A stretch of DNA of 19,481 nucleotides from Ruminococcus sp. UBA7013. GTDB lineage: Bacteria > Bacillota > Clostridia > Oscillospirales > Ruminococcaceae. The position numbers and the translations under genes are program-made. Position 1 is the stretch's first letter; each line of letters starts with the position of its first letter. A model generated the notes under the pieces. It saw only the letters and a list, made by a program, of their open reading frames with translations. It did not search any database and was not told where the DNA came from. The stretch is from contig DJXD01000056.1 in assembly GCA_002449585.1 (NCBI GenBank), forward strand, positions 1 to 19,481, given 5' to 3'. This document shows positions 1 to 7,227 of this stretch, in pieces.

Positions 1-162
1 TGATAATAATGGTATGCTGGTTGATCAGTGCACAAATAGATCGAAATTCTGAAAAGCATGTCGAAAAAGATCGAAAAATGATGATAATAATGGTATGCTG
101 GTTGATCAGTGCACAAATGGATCGAATTTCTGAAAAATATGTCGAAAAAGATCGAAAAATGA
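1..162 (+). repeat. 81-bp tandem direct repeat, two copies
   Basis: Unit 1 is 1-81 and unit 2 is 82-162; they differ at only a few bases. The unit is 27 codons long, so the reading frame is preserved across copies. The unit junction (72-93) is also nearly repeated at 250-271 (20 of 22 bases), directly at the ribosome binding site of the downstream gene. That suggests the amplified unit joined leader sequence to a gene fragment. Confidence 0.85.
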
Positions 163-182
163 AAAAAAGGCGATGCGCCTGA
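1..182 (+). pseudogene. Tandem-duplicated remnant of the DUF6291 gene
   Basis: Two 81-bp direct copies (1-81 and 82-162) are followed by a poly-A and GGCGATGCGCCT tail. The copies resemble an internal stretch of the intact gene just downstream (about 418-535). Read in frame from base 3, they give two peptides of the type LISAQIDRNSEKHVEKDRK, matching FISTQIDRDSEKYAETCRKR of the intact protein with small in-frame deletions. After copy 2 the frame slips by one base relative to the intact gene, so the conserved GGAPKG segment is lost and translation stops at 180-182. The left edge is cut by the window. I read this as a decayed, partly amplified copy of the neighbouring gene, not an expressed gene. 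Confidence 0.75.
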
Positions 183-221
183 ATATCGCAGATTTTTAAA
201 TTTTTGTGAACTTTTCTGAAA

Positions 222-243
222 TATGGTACAGAGCTGTACCATA
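222..243. promoter_or_regulatory. Perfect 10-bp inverted repeat, probable repressor operator
   Basis: TATGGTACAG and CTGTACCATA are separated by the two bases AG. The right arm runs into a possible -10 (CATAAT, 240-245), about 40 bp before the start codon of the replication gene. No good -35 is visible at the right distance. A symmetric site overlapping the -10 is typical of a dimeric phage- or element-type repressor. The repressor gene is not in the window, so the regulator is inferred. Confidence 0.6.
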
Positions 244-281
244 ATGCTCCGAAAAATGATGATTATAAAGGAGGGATTTTG

Positions 282-1052
282 ATGGCAGAAAAGAAAAGCT
301 TCGTCATGTATTTTGACATGGAAAAGCAATTTGAAATGCTTTCAGATGCAAAGGCTGGTAAGCTGATCAAAGCGCTGATGAAATATGCAAGATGTAAGGA
401 AATACCTGCGTTTCATGATGGTATGCTGGAAATGGCATTTAGCTTTATCAGCACACAGATTGATAGAGATTCTGAAAAGTATGCCGAAACATGTCGAAAA
501 AGATCGGAATATGGAAAAAAAGGCGGTGCGCCTAAAGGAAACACAAATGCAAGCAAACGCTTGAAAAAACAAGCAAAACAAGCTGATACTGATATTGATA
601 ATGATAATGATATTGATATTGATACTGATAATGATACTGATACTGATACTGATACTGATATTGATAATGATACGGATACTGATGAAATATCAGGGGAAGT
701 ATCCCCCGAACCCCCTCTTATATTGGAGGATCATATTTCAAAATCATCAAAGAAAAAAACGCTCAAAACCGTAATCGAGAATTATACCCAAAATCAGGAA
801 CTTGTTTCTGCTTTATTGGATTTCTCTGAAATGCGCTCTAAAATGAAAAAACCCCTCACGATCCGAGCATTAAAGCTTAGTCTGGATCAATTAGATCAGA
901 TCGCTGGCTCAGAACAAGAAAAAATAGCTTGTGTTGATCAATCCGTTCAAAGAGGATGGCAGACTTTTTATCCCATCCAAAATAATCATCAAAAAGGAGA
1001 TATGACAAATGCAGGAATCAAACCAGATCCAAGACATCCAAAACCATTCTGA
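282..1052 (+). CDS. DUF6291-type phage/element replication protein with acidic repeat linker
   Basis: A 256-residue protein. I chose the ATG at 282 because AAAGGAGGG (268-276) lies about 7 bases upstream; the TTG at 279 is too close. Residues 1-90 carry the DUF6291-like N-terminal domain (SFVMYFD, then AKAGKLIKALMKYA, FISTQIDRDSEKY and YGKKGGAPKGN). Residues 102-134 are an Asp-rich linker made only of D, T, I and N. Residues about 160-232 resemble the C-terminal helical part of phage replisome-organiser proteins (EMRSKMKKPLTIRALKL, then GWQTFYPI). Such proteins are commonly found directly before a DnaC-like loader in clostridial prophages, as here. The inferred role is origin binding or primosome assembly for an integrated element. 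The family link is recognised by eye; the function is not proven. Confidence 0.75.
   Translation: MAEKKSFVMYFDMEKQFEMLSDAKAGKLIKALMKYARCKEIPAFHDGMLEMAFSFISTQIDRDSEKYAETCRKRSEYGKKGGAPKGNTNASKRLKKQAKQADTDIDNDNDIDIDTDNDTDTDTDTDIDNDTDTDEISGEVSPEPPLILEDHISKSSKKKTLKTVIENYTQNQELVSALLDFSEMRSKMKKPLTIRALKLSLDQLDQIAGSEQEKIACVDQSVQRGWQTFYPIQNNHQKGDMTNAGIKPDPRHPKPF
584..683 (+). repeat. Hexanucleotide GATACT/GATATT/GATAAT microsatellite inside a gene
   Basis: About 100 bp of degenerate 6-bp units (GATACT, GATATT, GATAAT), all in frame, encode alternating Asp with Thr, Ile or Asn. Unit changes of 6 bp keep the frame, so the linker length can vary by slippage without breaking the protein. Confidence 0.9.
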
Positions 1053-1968
1053 AAAAGCATCTGCTCTGGATTGGTTAATCATGGCGATCCCCCCTAATGT
1101 GGAAATCCCAGATCTCTTTTTCGAAACGCTCAAAAAAGCCAAAAATATGACACCAGAACAATTTACGCAATGGCAATGTGATCGCTATAATGAACAGCCC
1201 GGTAAAGATTCTACTGGCATAAAATGCGAAATCTGCCATAATAAAGGCTATATTGCCTTTGTTGATGCTGAGGGAAATGAATGCACTAGAAAATGCGCCT
1301 GCTGGAAAGCAAGGCAAACTATCTTAGAGATCCAAAGCGTGGGACTTGGAAAGCAACTCGAAAAATGTAAATTCGAAAACTTCCAGACAGATCAGCCTTT
1401 CAGAAAGATCATGCTTGAATATGCAATGAAATATTTGCAATCCTCAGGAGAAACATGGTTTTTCATCGGCGGTCAATCTGGATGCGGAAAAACGCATTTA
1501 TGCACAGCAATTTGCTATCATCTCATTCAGCAGGACAGACATGTGAAATATATGCGCTGGCGAGATGATATTTATCATATTTTAGAATCTTATCGCTATA
1601 AAGCAGATCTCTATGCAGATTTTATGCAGGCGATCAGAAATTATGATATTTTATATATTGATGATTTCCTGAAAACCAGTACAGCAATAGATGCATCCGG
1701 CGAAACCAAACAGGAAAACGGTGTTGATCTTCCCTCACAACCCAACAATGCAGAATTGGCCATTGCTTATGAAATCATCAATGCACGGGAGCAGGCCGGG
1801 AAAAAGACCATCATTTCTAGTGAACATCATTCGGGAGAAATTTCCCGATATGATGCCGCTATTGGGGGACGGATTAAAGCCAATGCCGGAAAAGGCACAT
1901 TTACAGTCAATATTGCAAGATATCCGGAAAGAGATTTCCGTGTCTTTGATAAAGAAGATGCGATTTAG
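1009..1968 (+). CDS. DnaC-like AAA+ replicative helicase loader (element-borne)
   Basis: A 319-residue protein. The start ATG lies inside the preceding gene (44-bp overlap) with AAAAAGGAGA (991-1000) about 8 bases upstream, so the two genes are translationally linked. A cysteine cluster at residues 73-98 (CEIC, then C92, C96, C98) looks like a zinc ribbon. The P-loop is GGQSGCGKT (154-162) and Walker B is DILYIDDF (213-220), followed by an ISSEH sensor-like stretch and GGRI near residue 287. This order is typical of phage and chromosomal DnaC/DnaI loaders, which place the replicative helicase on DNA. Its stop overlaps the stop of convergent asnB by 4 bases, so the element's gene order is cut off exactly here and no terminator lies between. 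A chromosomal dnaI role is less likely given the DUF6291 partner. Confidence 0.85.
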   Translation: MQESNQIQDIQNHSEKASALDWLIMAIPPNVEIPDLFFETLKKAKNMTPEQFTQWQCDRYNEQPGKDSTGIKCEICHNKGYIAFVDAEGNECTRKCACWKARQTILEIQSVGLGKQLEKCKFENFQTDQPFRKIMLEYAMKYLQSSGETWFFIGGQSGCGKTHLCTAICYHLIQQDRHVKYMRWRDDIYHILESYRYKADLYADFMQAIRNYDILYIDDFLKTSTAIDASGETKQENGVDLPSQPNNAELAIAYEIINAREQAGKKTIISSEHHSGEISRYDAAIGGRIKANAGKGTFTVNIARYPERDFRVFDKEDAI

Positions 1969-3803
1969 ACACAAATCTTGATCTGATAGGCTTCCAGCCA
2001 ATAATCCAGCTGGATAAAATAGGCGATCGTCTGGGGTTTCGTCATCAATTGGCCATAAAATTGAATCGGATCATTCCCATATATCAGATTTTCTAATGCT
2101 TCTTTGCGAATGATTTTTAAAATAGGCGCATCTGGCTTGGCAATGCGATCTTCCAGCAATTTGCTCACAGTTGTTAAATAATGCGGATGATGGGTTTTCG
2201 GATACGGACTTTTCTTTCTCCATAAGATCCTTTCCGGCAAATAGTCTTTCATCGCTTCCCGAAGTAAGCCCTTTTCATAGCCTTGATATTCTTTCCATTC
2301 CCATGGGATATTATATAAATACTGCGCAATTCGATGATCACAGAACGGCACACGCACCTCTAGAGAATGCCACATGCTCATTCTATCTTTACGATCCAGA
2401 AGGGTTTGCATGAACCAATCTAGATGTAAACGCATCATTTCTTTCATGCGCTTTTCTGTATCTGATTCTTGATCAAGCAAAGCGGTTCTTGCAAGGGTTG
2501 CCTGATAGGCCTGATCCATATCCTTTCGCTGTTCTAATAATTCCCGGATTTCAGGCCTAGCAAAAGCAAGCCGATCCGCAATATTCTGCGACCATGGGAA
2601 ACCATAGGCAGAGCGGATTTCCGGGTCTCGATACCATGGATAACCCCCAAATAATTCATCTGCGCATTCGCCTGATAATGCAACTGTGACATGCGCTTTG
2701 ATCTCTTTGCAGAAGGCTAATAAAGAAGCATCGACATCGGCCATTCCGGGGAGATCTCTGGCATGGACGGCATCAAAAAGCGCATTGGCTAGTTGAGCCG
2801 TATTTAATATCGTCCAATGATGTTCTGCTTGCAAATACGCCTGCATTTCCCGGATGAATACGGGATCACTATTCGGCTGGAATTTACTTTTCTGAAAATA
2901 TTTATCATTATCCAGATAATCCACAGAGAACGTATGCAGAATACGGCCTTGTTTGGCGAATTCACGGGCAGCGACGGAAGAGATCAGGCTAGAATCCAAT
3001 CCGCCGGATAGAAACGTCCCAATGGGGACATCAGAAATCAGCTGTCTTTGAATGGCATCTGTGAGGAGAAAGCGGACATGTTCCACCGTCTGCTGAAAAT
3101 TTTCCGTATGTTCACGGGCTTCTAATTCCCAATATTGAGAGATCATCAGGCCATGCTGTTTGGTAAAGCTTGCCGCATGCGCCGGAAGGATCTCTTTCAT
3201 GTTCCGGAATACCCCACAGCCAGGCGTTCTCCCCGGTGCAAATAAAATAACTTGGCTGATGCCATTGCTATCTATCTCATGGGGAACAGCCGGATGCGCA
3301 AGAATCGCTTTTAATTCTGATCCAAAAATCAGCTGATTCCCGGATTGATAATAAAATAATGGCTTCACGCCGATTCGATCTCTAGCTAAAAATAAACGCT
3401 GTTTCCGTTCTTCCCAGATCGCAAATGCAAAAATGCCATTGAAATGATGCAGACAATCTGCGCCATAATGCGCATAGGCTTGTAAGACGACTTCTGTATC
3501 ACAATGGGTTTTGAGTTCACAGCCTTCTTTCCGGAGCTGTGCCGCAATCTCAGCTGTATTATATAATTCCCCATTATAGATAATATCATAAATTTCCTGC
3601 CCATCTGTATATTGCATCGGCTGGCGGCCATATTCCGGATCAATAATGGCTAATCTTGTATGAAGCAGAGCCGCATGTTTTGTGATATGCATGCCATTTT
3701 GATCCATCCCACGGCGGAGAATCGCTGTTTGCATGGCCTTGAAAATCGCTGTCTGTTCAGAAATATCTTGATCAAAATCAATCACGCCTGCAATTCCACA
3801 CAT
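1965..3803 (-). CDS. asnB: Asparagine synthetase, glutamine-hydrolysing
   Basis: A 612-residue protein. The frame is open 49 codons further upstream, but the true start is the ATG at 3803. It gives MCGIAG with the N-terminal nucleophile Cys2, and GGAGGG (3812-3817) lies 8 bases upstream. The N-terminal class II glutaminase domain shows HTRLAIID (about 48-55), YNGELYN (76-82) and DTEV. The synthetase domain shows the ATP-binding loop SGGLDSS (266-272) and SGECADELFGGYPWY (377-391), with a conserved RKDRMSMWHSLEVRVP block later. The enzyme makes asparagine from aspartate, glutamine and ATP; amide-forming relatives act in natural-product pathways. It lies just downstream of the condensation/carrier/ligase operon, after a terminator, and I see no strong promoter in the 80 bases before it. 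It may therefore depend partly on read-through and could serve that pathway. The family is certain; the pathway role is inferred. Confidence 0.93.
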   Translation of the reverse strand: MCGIAGVIDFDQDISEQTAIFKAMQTAILRRGMDQNGMHITKHAALLHTRLAIIDPEYGRQPMQYTDGQEIYDIIYNGELYNTAEIAAQLRKEGCELKTHCDTEVVLQAYAHYGADCLHHFNGIFAFAIWEERKQRLFLARDRIGVKPLFYYQSGNQLIFGSELKAILAHPAVPHEIDSNGISQVILFAPGRTPGCGVFRNMKEILPAHAASFTKQHGLMISQYWELEAREHTENFQQTVEHVRFLLTDAIQRQLISDVPIGTFLSGGLDSSLISSVAAREFAKQGRILHTFSVDYLDNDKYFQKSKFQPNSDPVFIREMQAYLQAEHHWTILNTAQLANALFDAVHARDLPGMADVDASLLAFCKEIKAHVTVALSGECADELFGGYPWYRDPEIRSAYGFPWSQNIADRLAFARPEIRELLEQRKDMDQAYQATLARTALLDQESDTEKRMKEMMRLHLDWFMQTLLDRKDRMSMWHSLEVRVPFCDHRIAQYLYNIPWEWKEYQGYEKGLLREAMKDYLPERILWRKKSPYPKTHHPHYLTTVSKLLEDRIAKPDAPILKIIRKEALENLIYGNDPIQFYGQLMTKPQTIAYFIQLDYWLEAYQIKICV

Positions 3804-3857
3804 AAAAAATTCCCTCCAAATCGAATTTCTATAGTTTATGCAGGGAAACATAAAAAT

Positions 3858-3879
3858 ATCCCTGCTCGAAAGCAGGGAT
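3858..3879 (-). terminator. Rho-independent terminator after the AMP-ligase gene
   Basis: A perfect 9-bp stem ATCCCTGCT / AGCAGGGAT with a 4-base loop starts 7 bases past the ligase stop. On the minus strand the loop reads TTCG and the stem runs into ATTTTTAT. It separates the three-gene operon from asnB. A further GCAGGGA copy at 3840-3846 could pair with the TCCCTGC arm at 3859-3865. Confidence 0.85.
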
Positions 3880-3885
3880 GATAAA

Positions 3886-5403
3886 TTAATCTTCATGAAT
3901 CTTTGCACGAATGATCTTTCTGGATGCCGTTTTTGGGAATTCTTTCTCACGGATCACAAGACGAGCCACACGCTTTGCAGGGGGATATTTATCATTGATC
4001 TGATCAATCTTTGCTTGAATTTCAGATCTGATATCATCAGAGAGATAATCCGGATTCGGAAATACTTCTGCTACGAGCTGATTCTCTTCCGCATAGATCA
4101 CAATTTCTTTCACAGGCGCAAAGTAAGAATATTCATTTTCTAATTCTTCCGGAGAAACATTTTCCCCATTGGCAAGAATAATTAAATTCTTCTTCCGGCC
4201 AGTGATGAATAAATAGCCGTCTTCATCTTTATAGCCAAGATCTCCCGTTCTGAGAAATCCATCCTCGGTGAAAGCATTGGCCGTTTCTTCCGGATTGTGA
4301 TAATAACCCATCATGACAGATTTACTCTTGACTTGAATTTCACCATCATCGGCGATTCTTACCACACAGCCCGGCACGATCTCCCCGACAGATGCCGGCT
4401 TTGGACAATTCTTGATCCCGGTACAGATCCGGGGGGAACACTCTGTCATACCATAACCCTGTGCGATATCAATGCCAAATTCTTTGAAGCCTTGAATGAT
4501 TTCCGGGCTGAGATATGCTCCGCCTGTATAAATTACTTCAAAATTTTCTCCAAAAATATCCTTGCCGATCGCTAATTTATCCGGATTGGTTTCACTCATC
4601 TGCTTCATGCGATTCAGAAGAGATGCCGCAATCATAGGAACGATATCTAATAACTGAGGCTTGAATAATTTCAGATTCTTGATTATTCTCATCATAGAAT
4701 CATTCACGCAAACCACTCGGCCGAACCAGAGTGTGCATAAAATATCACAGGTGAAACAGAAAATATGATGAATCGGCAAGACAGACATCTTGATTCCGCC
4801 GATCTCGCCCGGATAACAAGTTGTATTATCAATCAAATTGGCATTGCTGAGCATAACGCCCTTGCTAAGTCCGGTTGTCCCTGATGTGAACAGAATCGCC
4901 GCTAATTCTTCCGGCTTTGTCATGCCAGATGGGATTTTCCCAGCATTTTCAGCGATCAGATCGCCCAGATATAACATATTTTCTGATCTCTCAAACAGAT
5001 GAATATAATATTTCACCTTCGGGCAAAGCTGTTTGAACTGCTCCAGTTCAGAAGCATGTCTTTCCTCTAAAAATACAACCTGGCTATCAGAACGATTGAT
5101 TTCATCAGCGATTTTATCAATAGGATTCCCCACATCCAGCGGAACGGAAACATGATTGCCAGCCTGAATGCCAAACCATGCGCACAGATAGGCATAGCTA
5201 GTAGAGCCGATTAATGCGGCATGAATTTTCTGATCCGGGAATTGCTGTTGCATCCAGAAGCCTAAGCTATCACAATCAGAACGAAATTGATGATAGCTTT
5301 TATCTTCTAATTTTCTATGAACGATCTCCCGGACAAATGGTTGTTCTCCAAAGCGTTCATCTGCATCATATAACAGCTCTTTCAGCGTAGTGACTTCTCT
5401 CAT
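3886..5403 (-). CDS. Fatty-acyl-type AMP ligase (ANL superfamily)
   Basis: A 505-residue protein of full family length. Its ATG overlaps the stop of the carrier-protein gene by 4 bases. Motifs in order: AMP-binding loop LFTSGTTGLSKGV (171-183), LPIHHIFCFT (209-218), GYGMTE (316-321), TGDLGY (387-392), ITGRKKNLII (400-409), and the C-terminal KTASRKIIR with the probable catalytic Lys near 496. The LPIHHIF stretch resembles LPLYHIFAL of FadD-like fatty-acid ligases, and the Asp that anchors the amino group in amino-acid adenylation domains is not evident. It therefore probably activates a carboxylic or fatty acid as acyl-AMP and loads it on the adjacent carrier protein. An aryl acid is possible. 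The substrate is not readable with certainty. Confidence 0.88.
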   Translation of the reverse strand: MREVTTLKELLYDADERFGEQPFVREIVHRKLEDKSYHQFRSDCDSLGFWMQQQFPDQKIHAALIGSTSYAYLCAWFGIQAGNHVSVPLDVGNPIDKIADEINRSDSQVVFLEERHASELEQFKQLCPKVKYYIHLFERSENMLYLGDLIAENAGKIPSGMTKPEELAAILFTSGTTGLSKGVMLSNANLIDNTTCYPGEIGGIKMSVLPIHHIFCFTCDILCTLWFGRVVCVNDSMMRIIKNLKLFKPQLLDIVPMIAASLLNRMKQMSETNPDKLAIGKDIFGENFEVIYTGGAYLSPEIIQGFKEFGIDIAQGYGMTECSPRICTGIKNCPKPASVGEIVPGCVVRIADDGEIQVKSKSVMMGYYHNPEETANAFTEDGFLRTGDLGYKDEDGYLFITGRKKNLIILANGENVSPEELENEYSYFAPVKEIVIYAEENQLVAEVFPNPDYLSDDIRSEIQAKIDQINDKYPPAKRVARLVIREKEFPKTASRKIIRAKIHED

Positions 5404-5627
5404 GTGGCCATTTCCTCAAAATAAGCAAGCAGTTCGCCAACCGTCTTTTTCTTCACAGCAATGGCTTCTTCGATTTCGATAGCAAAAGCATCTTCTGCAT
5501 CGCCCAGCATAGAGATAAAATCATAAGAATTAAACCCCAGATCTTCCGAAAAACGGGAATCTTCTTCAATCTCTTCCGGGTCAATTTCTACATACTGACA
5601 AATCATGTCTTTTAATTTCTCAAACAT
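5400..5627 (-). CDS. Acyl/peptidyl carrier protein, stand-alone
   Basis: A 75-residue acidic protein with the carrier-protein helix pattern. The attachment motif is DLGFNSYDF (29-37), with Ser34 as the likely 4'-phosphopantetheine site. The usual Asp before that Ser is Asn here (N33), a change tolerated in some dedicated carrier proteins. GGAGG (5635-5639) lies 7 bases before the ATG. The gene follows the condensation gene by 18 bases and overlaps the ligase start (ATGA), so the three proteins are made together. In this setting it carries the acyl chain from the ligase to the condensation enzyme. It is clearly not the housekeeping AcpP in context, because no fatty-acid synthesis genes are nearby. 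Confidence 0.9.
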   Translation of the reverse strand: MFEKLKDMICQYVEIDPEEIEEDSRFSEDLGFNSYDFISMLGDAEDAFAIEIEEAIAVKKKTVGELLAYFEEMAT

Positions 5628-5645
5628 AAAAAATCCTCCATCAAA

Positions 5646-7052
5646 TTAAGTCATATCAATAATTTCCTGAATGGTTTTATTCGGGTTTTCAATACTTCTG
5701 AATAATACTCTGCCTGTGAAATAATACAAGAATTCGATCTCTTCGGGCGTTGCCACATCTGTTTGATAGCCGAAATAGAAATTCAAACCGCCATCACCTG
5801 CACGATGCATAGCAGTGATATACATAGGCATCGGCTGACGGCCACTCGTATACCATCTACTTTTGAAGGGAATATTTTTCAGATAGGGAACAAGATTCTT
5901 GGCACTGGCTGGCTGATAAGTAAAAGCAACGCTTTCATATCCAGCACCAGCAGGCAGATGATATTTCACTCTCTGTTCATAATATAATTTCAGCGTGGAA
6001 TAATCGGCATGGAGAAACATCTCTTGCTGTTCTTTATCAATCAGCGTCATAGATTCCAGAACAGTTTTAGAATTATCAATCACTGTCCGGAGCGGGAAGC
6101 AATGCATTCGTGCGCCACCACATTTTTTATGTAAAATCGTAGATCTGCGACTGACAAAATTCTTGATCGTGATATCTGTTTCGTTATGATTAAATTTAGA
6201 AAGCACTGTCCGGATCGCATGAAGAATCACAACGCTAGGCGGAAAGCCATTTTCTTTGGCGAAATCCAGTATTTTATTAGTAGATTCTACATTTAATTCA
6301 TACACGATTGTATTTCCAGCTGCCCCAGGTGCATCGAGAGTATACCATCTCTGATTTTCATTTCCACTTTCCTGACGTGCCTGCATCAGACGGCCAAAGC
6401 CTGTATAATCCGTATACATGGGTTCAGGTTCTTCTAATTTCTTATGCCAATAGGCCATATCACGGGCTTGCTTTTTACTGCCTTCATAGGCAAGATCTTT
6501 CTGAATGGATTCAATATAAGATGTCATAGGGGAAGGATAAGGCATATTATGCATCAGATAGCAATAAATCGCCATAACATCCTTTGTAAATGCGATCACA
6601 GAAGCCGAATCCATGCAGACATGATGCACATTCAGATAATAGCCATTATAGCCATTTGGCATAGAGACAATCACAATCCGGCACAATTCTCCCCGATAAG
6701 TATCAAAGGGCTGAGATGTCCATTTTTTCAATACTTCATGCGCTTTTTCTTCTTCCCAATCTGAGAAATCATAATATTCAAAAAAATGATTTTTATAGGG
6801 CATAAAATACTGCCAGAGCTCACCTGTTTCCGGATCTTGCCATAGACGCATACGCATCGTTTCACAGCGTTCGATTGCTCGGTTCAGAGCTTCCCGGAGA
6901 GCCGCAACATTCATTTTGAACTGGAAAAACTGTCCTGTTCCGATGTTGACAATCTCATGTGTGGGGCTGAGTTGCAGTGTATACATATGTACCATCTGCG
7001 CAGGGGTCAGGGGATAGCATTCACGCTTGATGCCGCCGATAATTTTCTCCAT
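5646..7052 (-). CDS. Freestanding NRPS-type condensation-domain protein
   Basis: A 468-residue protein, about the size of a single condensation domain with nothing fused to it. GGAGG (7059-7063) lies 6 bases before the ATG. Core motifs are visible: LTPAQMVHMYTLQL near residues 15-28 (C1-like), ERCETMRMRL (61-70, C2-like, for RHExLRTxF), the catalytic HHVCMDS (143-149, C3, with the usual final Gly replaced by Ser) and a C5/C6-like region around GGARMHCFPLRTVID and HADYSTLK. The active His (second His, about 144) and Asp148 are kept, so it should be catalytic, forming an amide or ester between a carrier-bound acyl group and an acceptor. It is the first gene of the operon with the carrier and ligase. 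Freestanding condensation enzymes often use a small soluble amine, as VibH does with norspermidine. The acceptor here is unknown. Confidence 0.85.
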   Translation of the reverse strand: MEKIIGGIKRECYPLTPAQMVHMYTLQLSPTHEIVNIGTGQFFQFKMNVAALREALNRAIERCETMRMRLWQDPETGELWQYFMPYKNHFFEYYDFSDWEEEKAHEVLKKWTSQPFDTYRGELCRIVIVSMPNGYNGYYLNVHHVCMDSASVIAFTKDVMAIYCYLMHNMPYPSPMTSYIESIQKDLAYEGSKKQARDMAYWHKKLEEPEPMYTDYTGFGRLMQARQESGNENQRWYTLDAPGAAGNTIVYELNVESTNKILDFAKENGFPPSVVILHAIRTVLSKFNHNETDITIKNFVSRRSTILHKKCGGARMHCFPLRTVIDNSKTVLESMTLIDKEQQEMFLHADYSTLKLYYEQRVKYHLPAGAGYESVAFTYQPASAKNLVPYLKNIPFKSRWYTSGRQPMPMYITAMHRAGDGGLNFYFGYQTDVATPEEIEFLYYFTGRVLFRSIENPNKTIQEIIDMT

Positions 7053-7096
7053 AAGAAACCTCCATCATGATTGATTCACCCTTTCAGGCTATCATC

Positions 7097-7125
7097 ATTT
7101 TAGCATATTTCTGACAGCTTGTCAA
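7097..7125 (-). promoter_or_regulatory. Promoter of the condensation/carrier/ligase operon
   Basis: On the minus strand TTGACA (7120-7125) and TAAAAT (7097-7102) are separated by exactly 17 bases, with an extended -10 TGC before the hexamer. The transcript would start about 35-40 bases before the condensation gene. A TGACA-GCT-TGTCA inverted repeat (7112-7124) overlaps the -35 and could be an operator. Confidence 0.85.
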
Positions 7126-7161
7126 GCGCTTTTTGGGATTTTTCACAAAAATATTTTTTTG

Positions 7162-7190
7162 TTGACAATATCGCATGAATATGCTATAAT
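7162..7190 (+). promoter_or_regulatory. Consensus promoter of the polyamine operon
   Basis: TTGACA (7162-7167), a 17-base spacer and TATAAT (7185-7190), with the extended -10 TGC directly before it: a perfect sigma-A promoter. The sequence TATAATA-TT-TATTATA (7185-7200) is palindromic across the -10 and start site and might bind a repressor. It may also be chance in AT-rich DNA. Confidence 0.9.
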
Positions 7191-7227
7191 ATTTATTATA
7201 ATCAAAAATCAGGAATGGAAGATTGCC

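Noticed and set aside
1..182. CRISPR array or origin iterons in the 81-bp repeats
   Set aside because: There are only two copies, no spacers, and the unit is a recognisable fragment of the adjacent coding sequence.
3840..3879. Three-armed GCAGGGA/TCCCTGC/GCAGGGA structure read as a riboswitch or attenuator
   Set aside because: On the minus strand the competing copy is transcribed after the terminator T run, so it cannot prevent termination; no conserved aptamer is visible.
3804..3950. 49-codon N-terminal extension of asnB
   Set aside because: It would remove Cys2 from the N terminus, which the glutaminase reaction needs, and it spans the ligase terminator; GGAGGG supports the start at 3803.
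5400..5627. Carrier protein as the housekeeping fatty-acid-synthesis ACP
   Set aside because: The attachment motif is GFNS rather than the usual G(A/L/F)DS, and the gene overlaps a dedicated AMP ligase with no fab genes nearby.
7159..7227. Upstream extension of speA to 7159
   Set aside because: The extension overlaps the -35/-10 promoter and lies mostly before the transcription start; family length fits the ATG at 7228.
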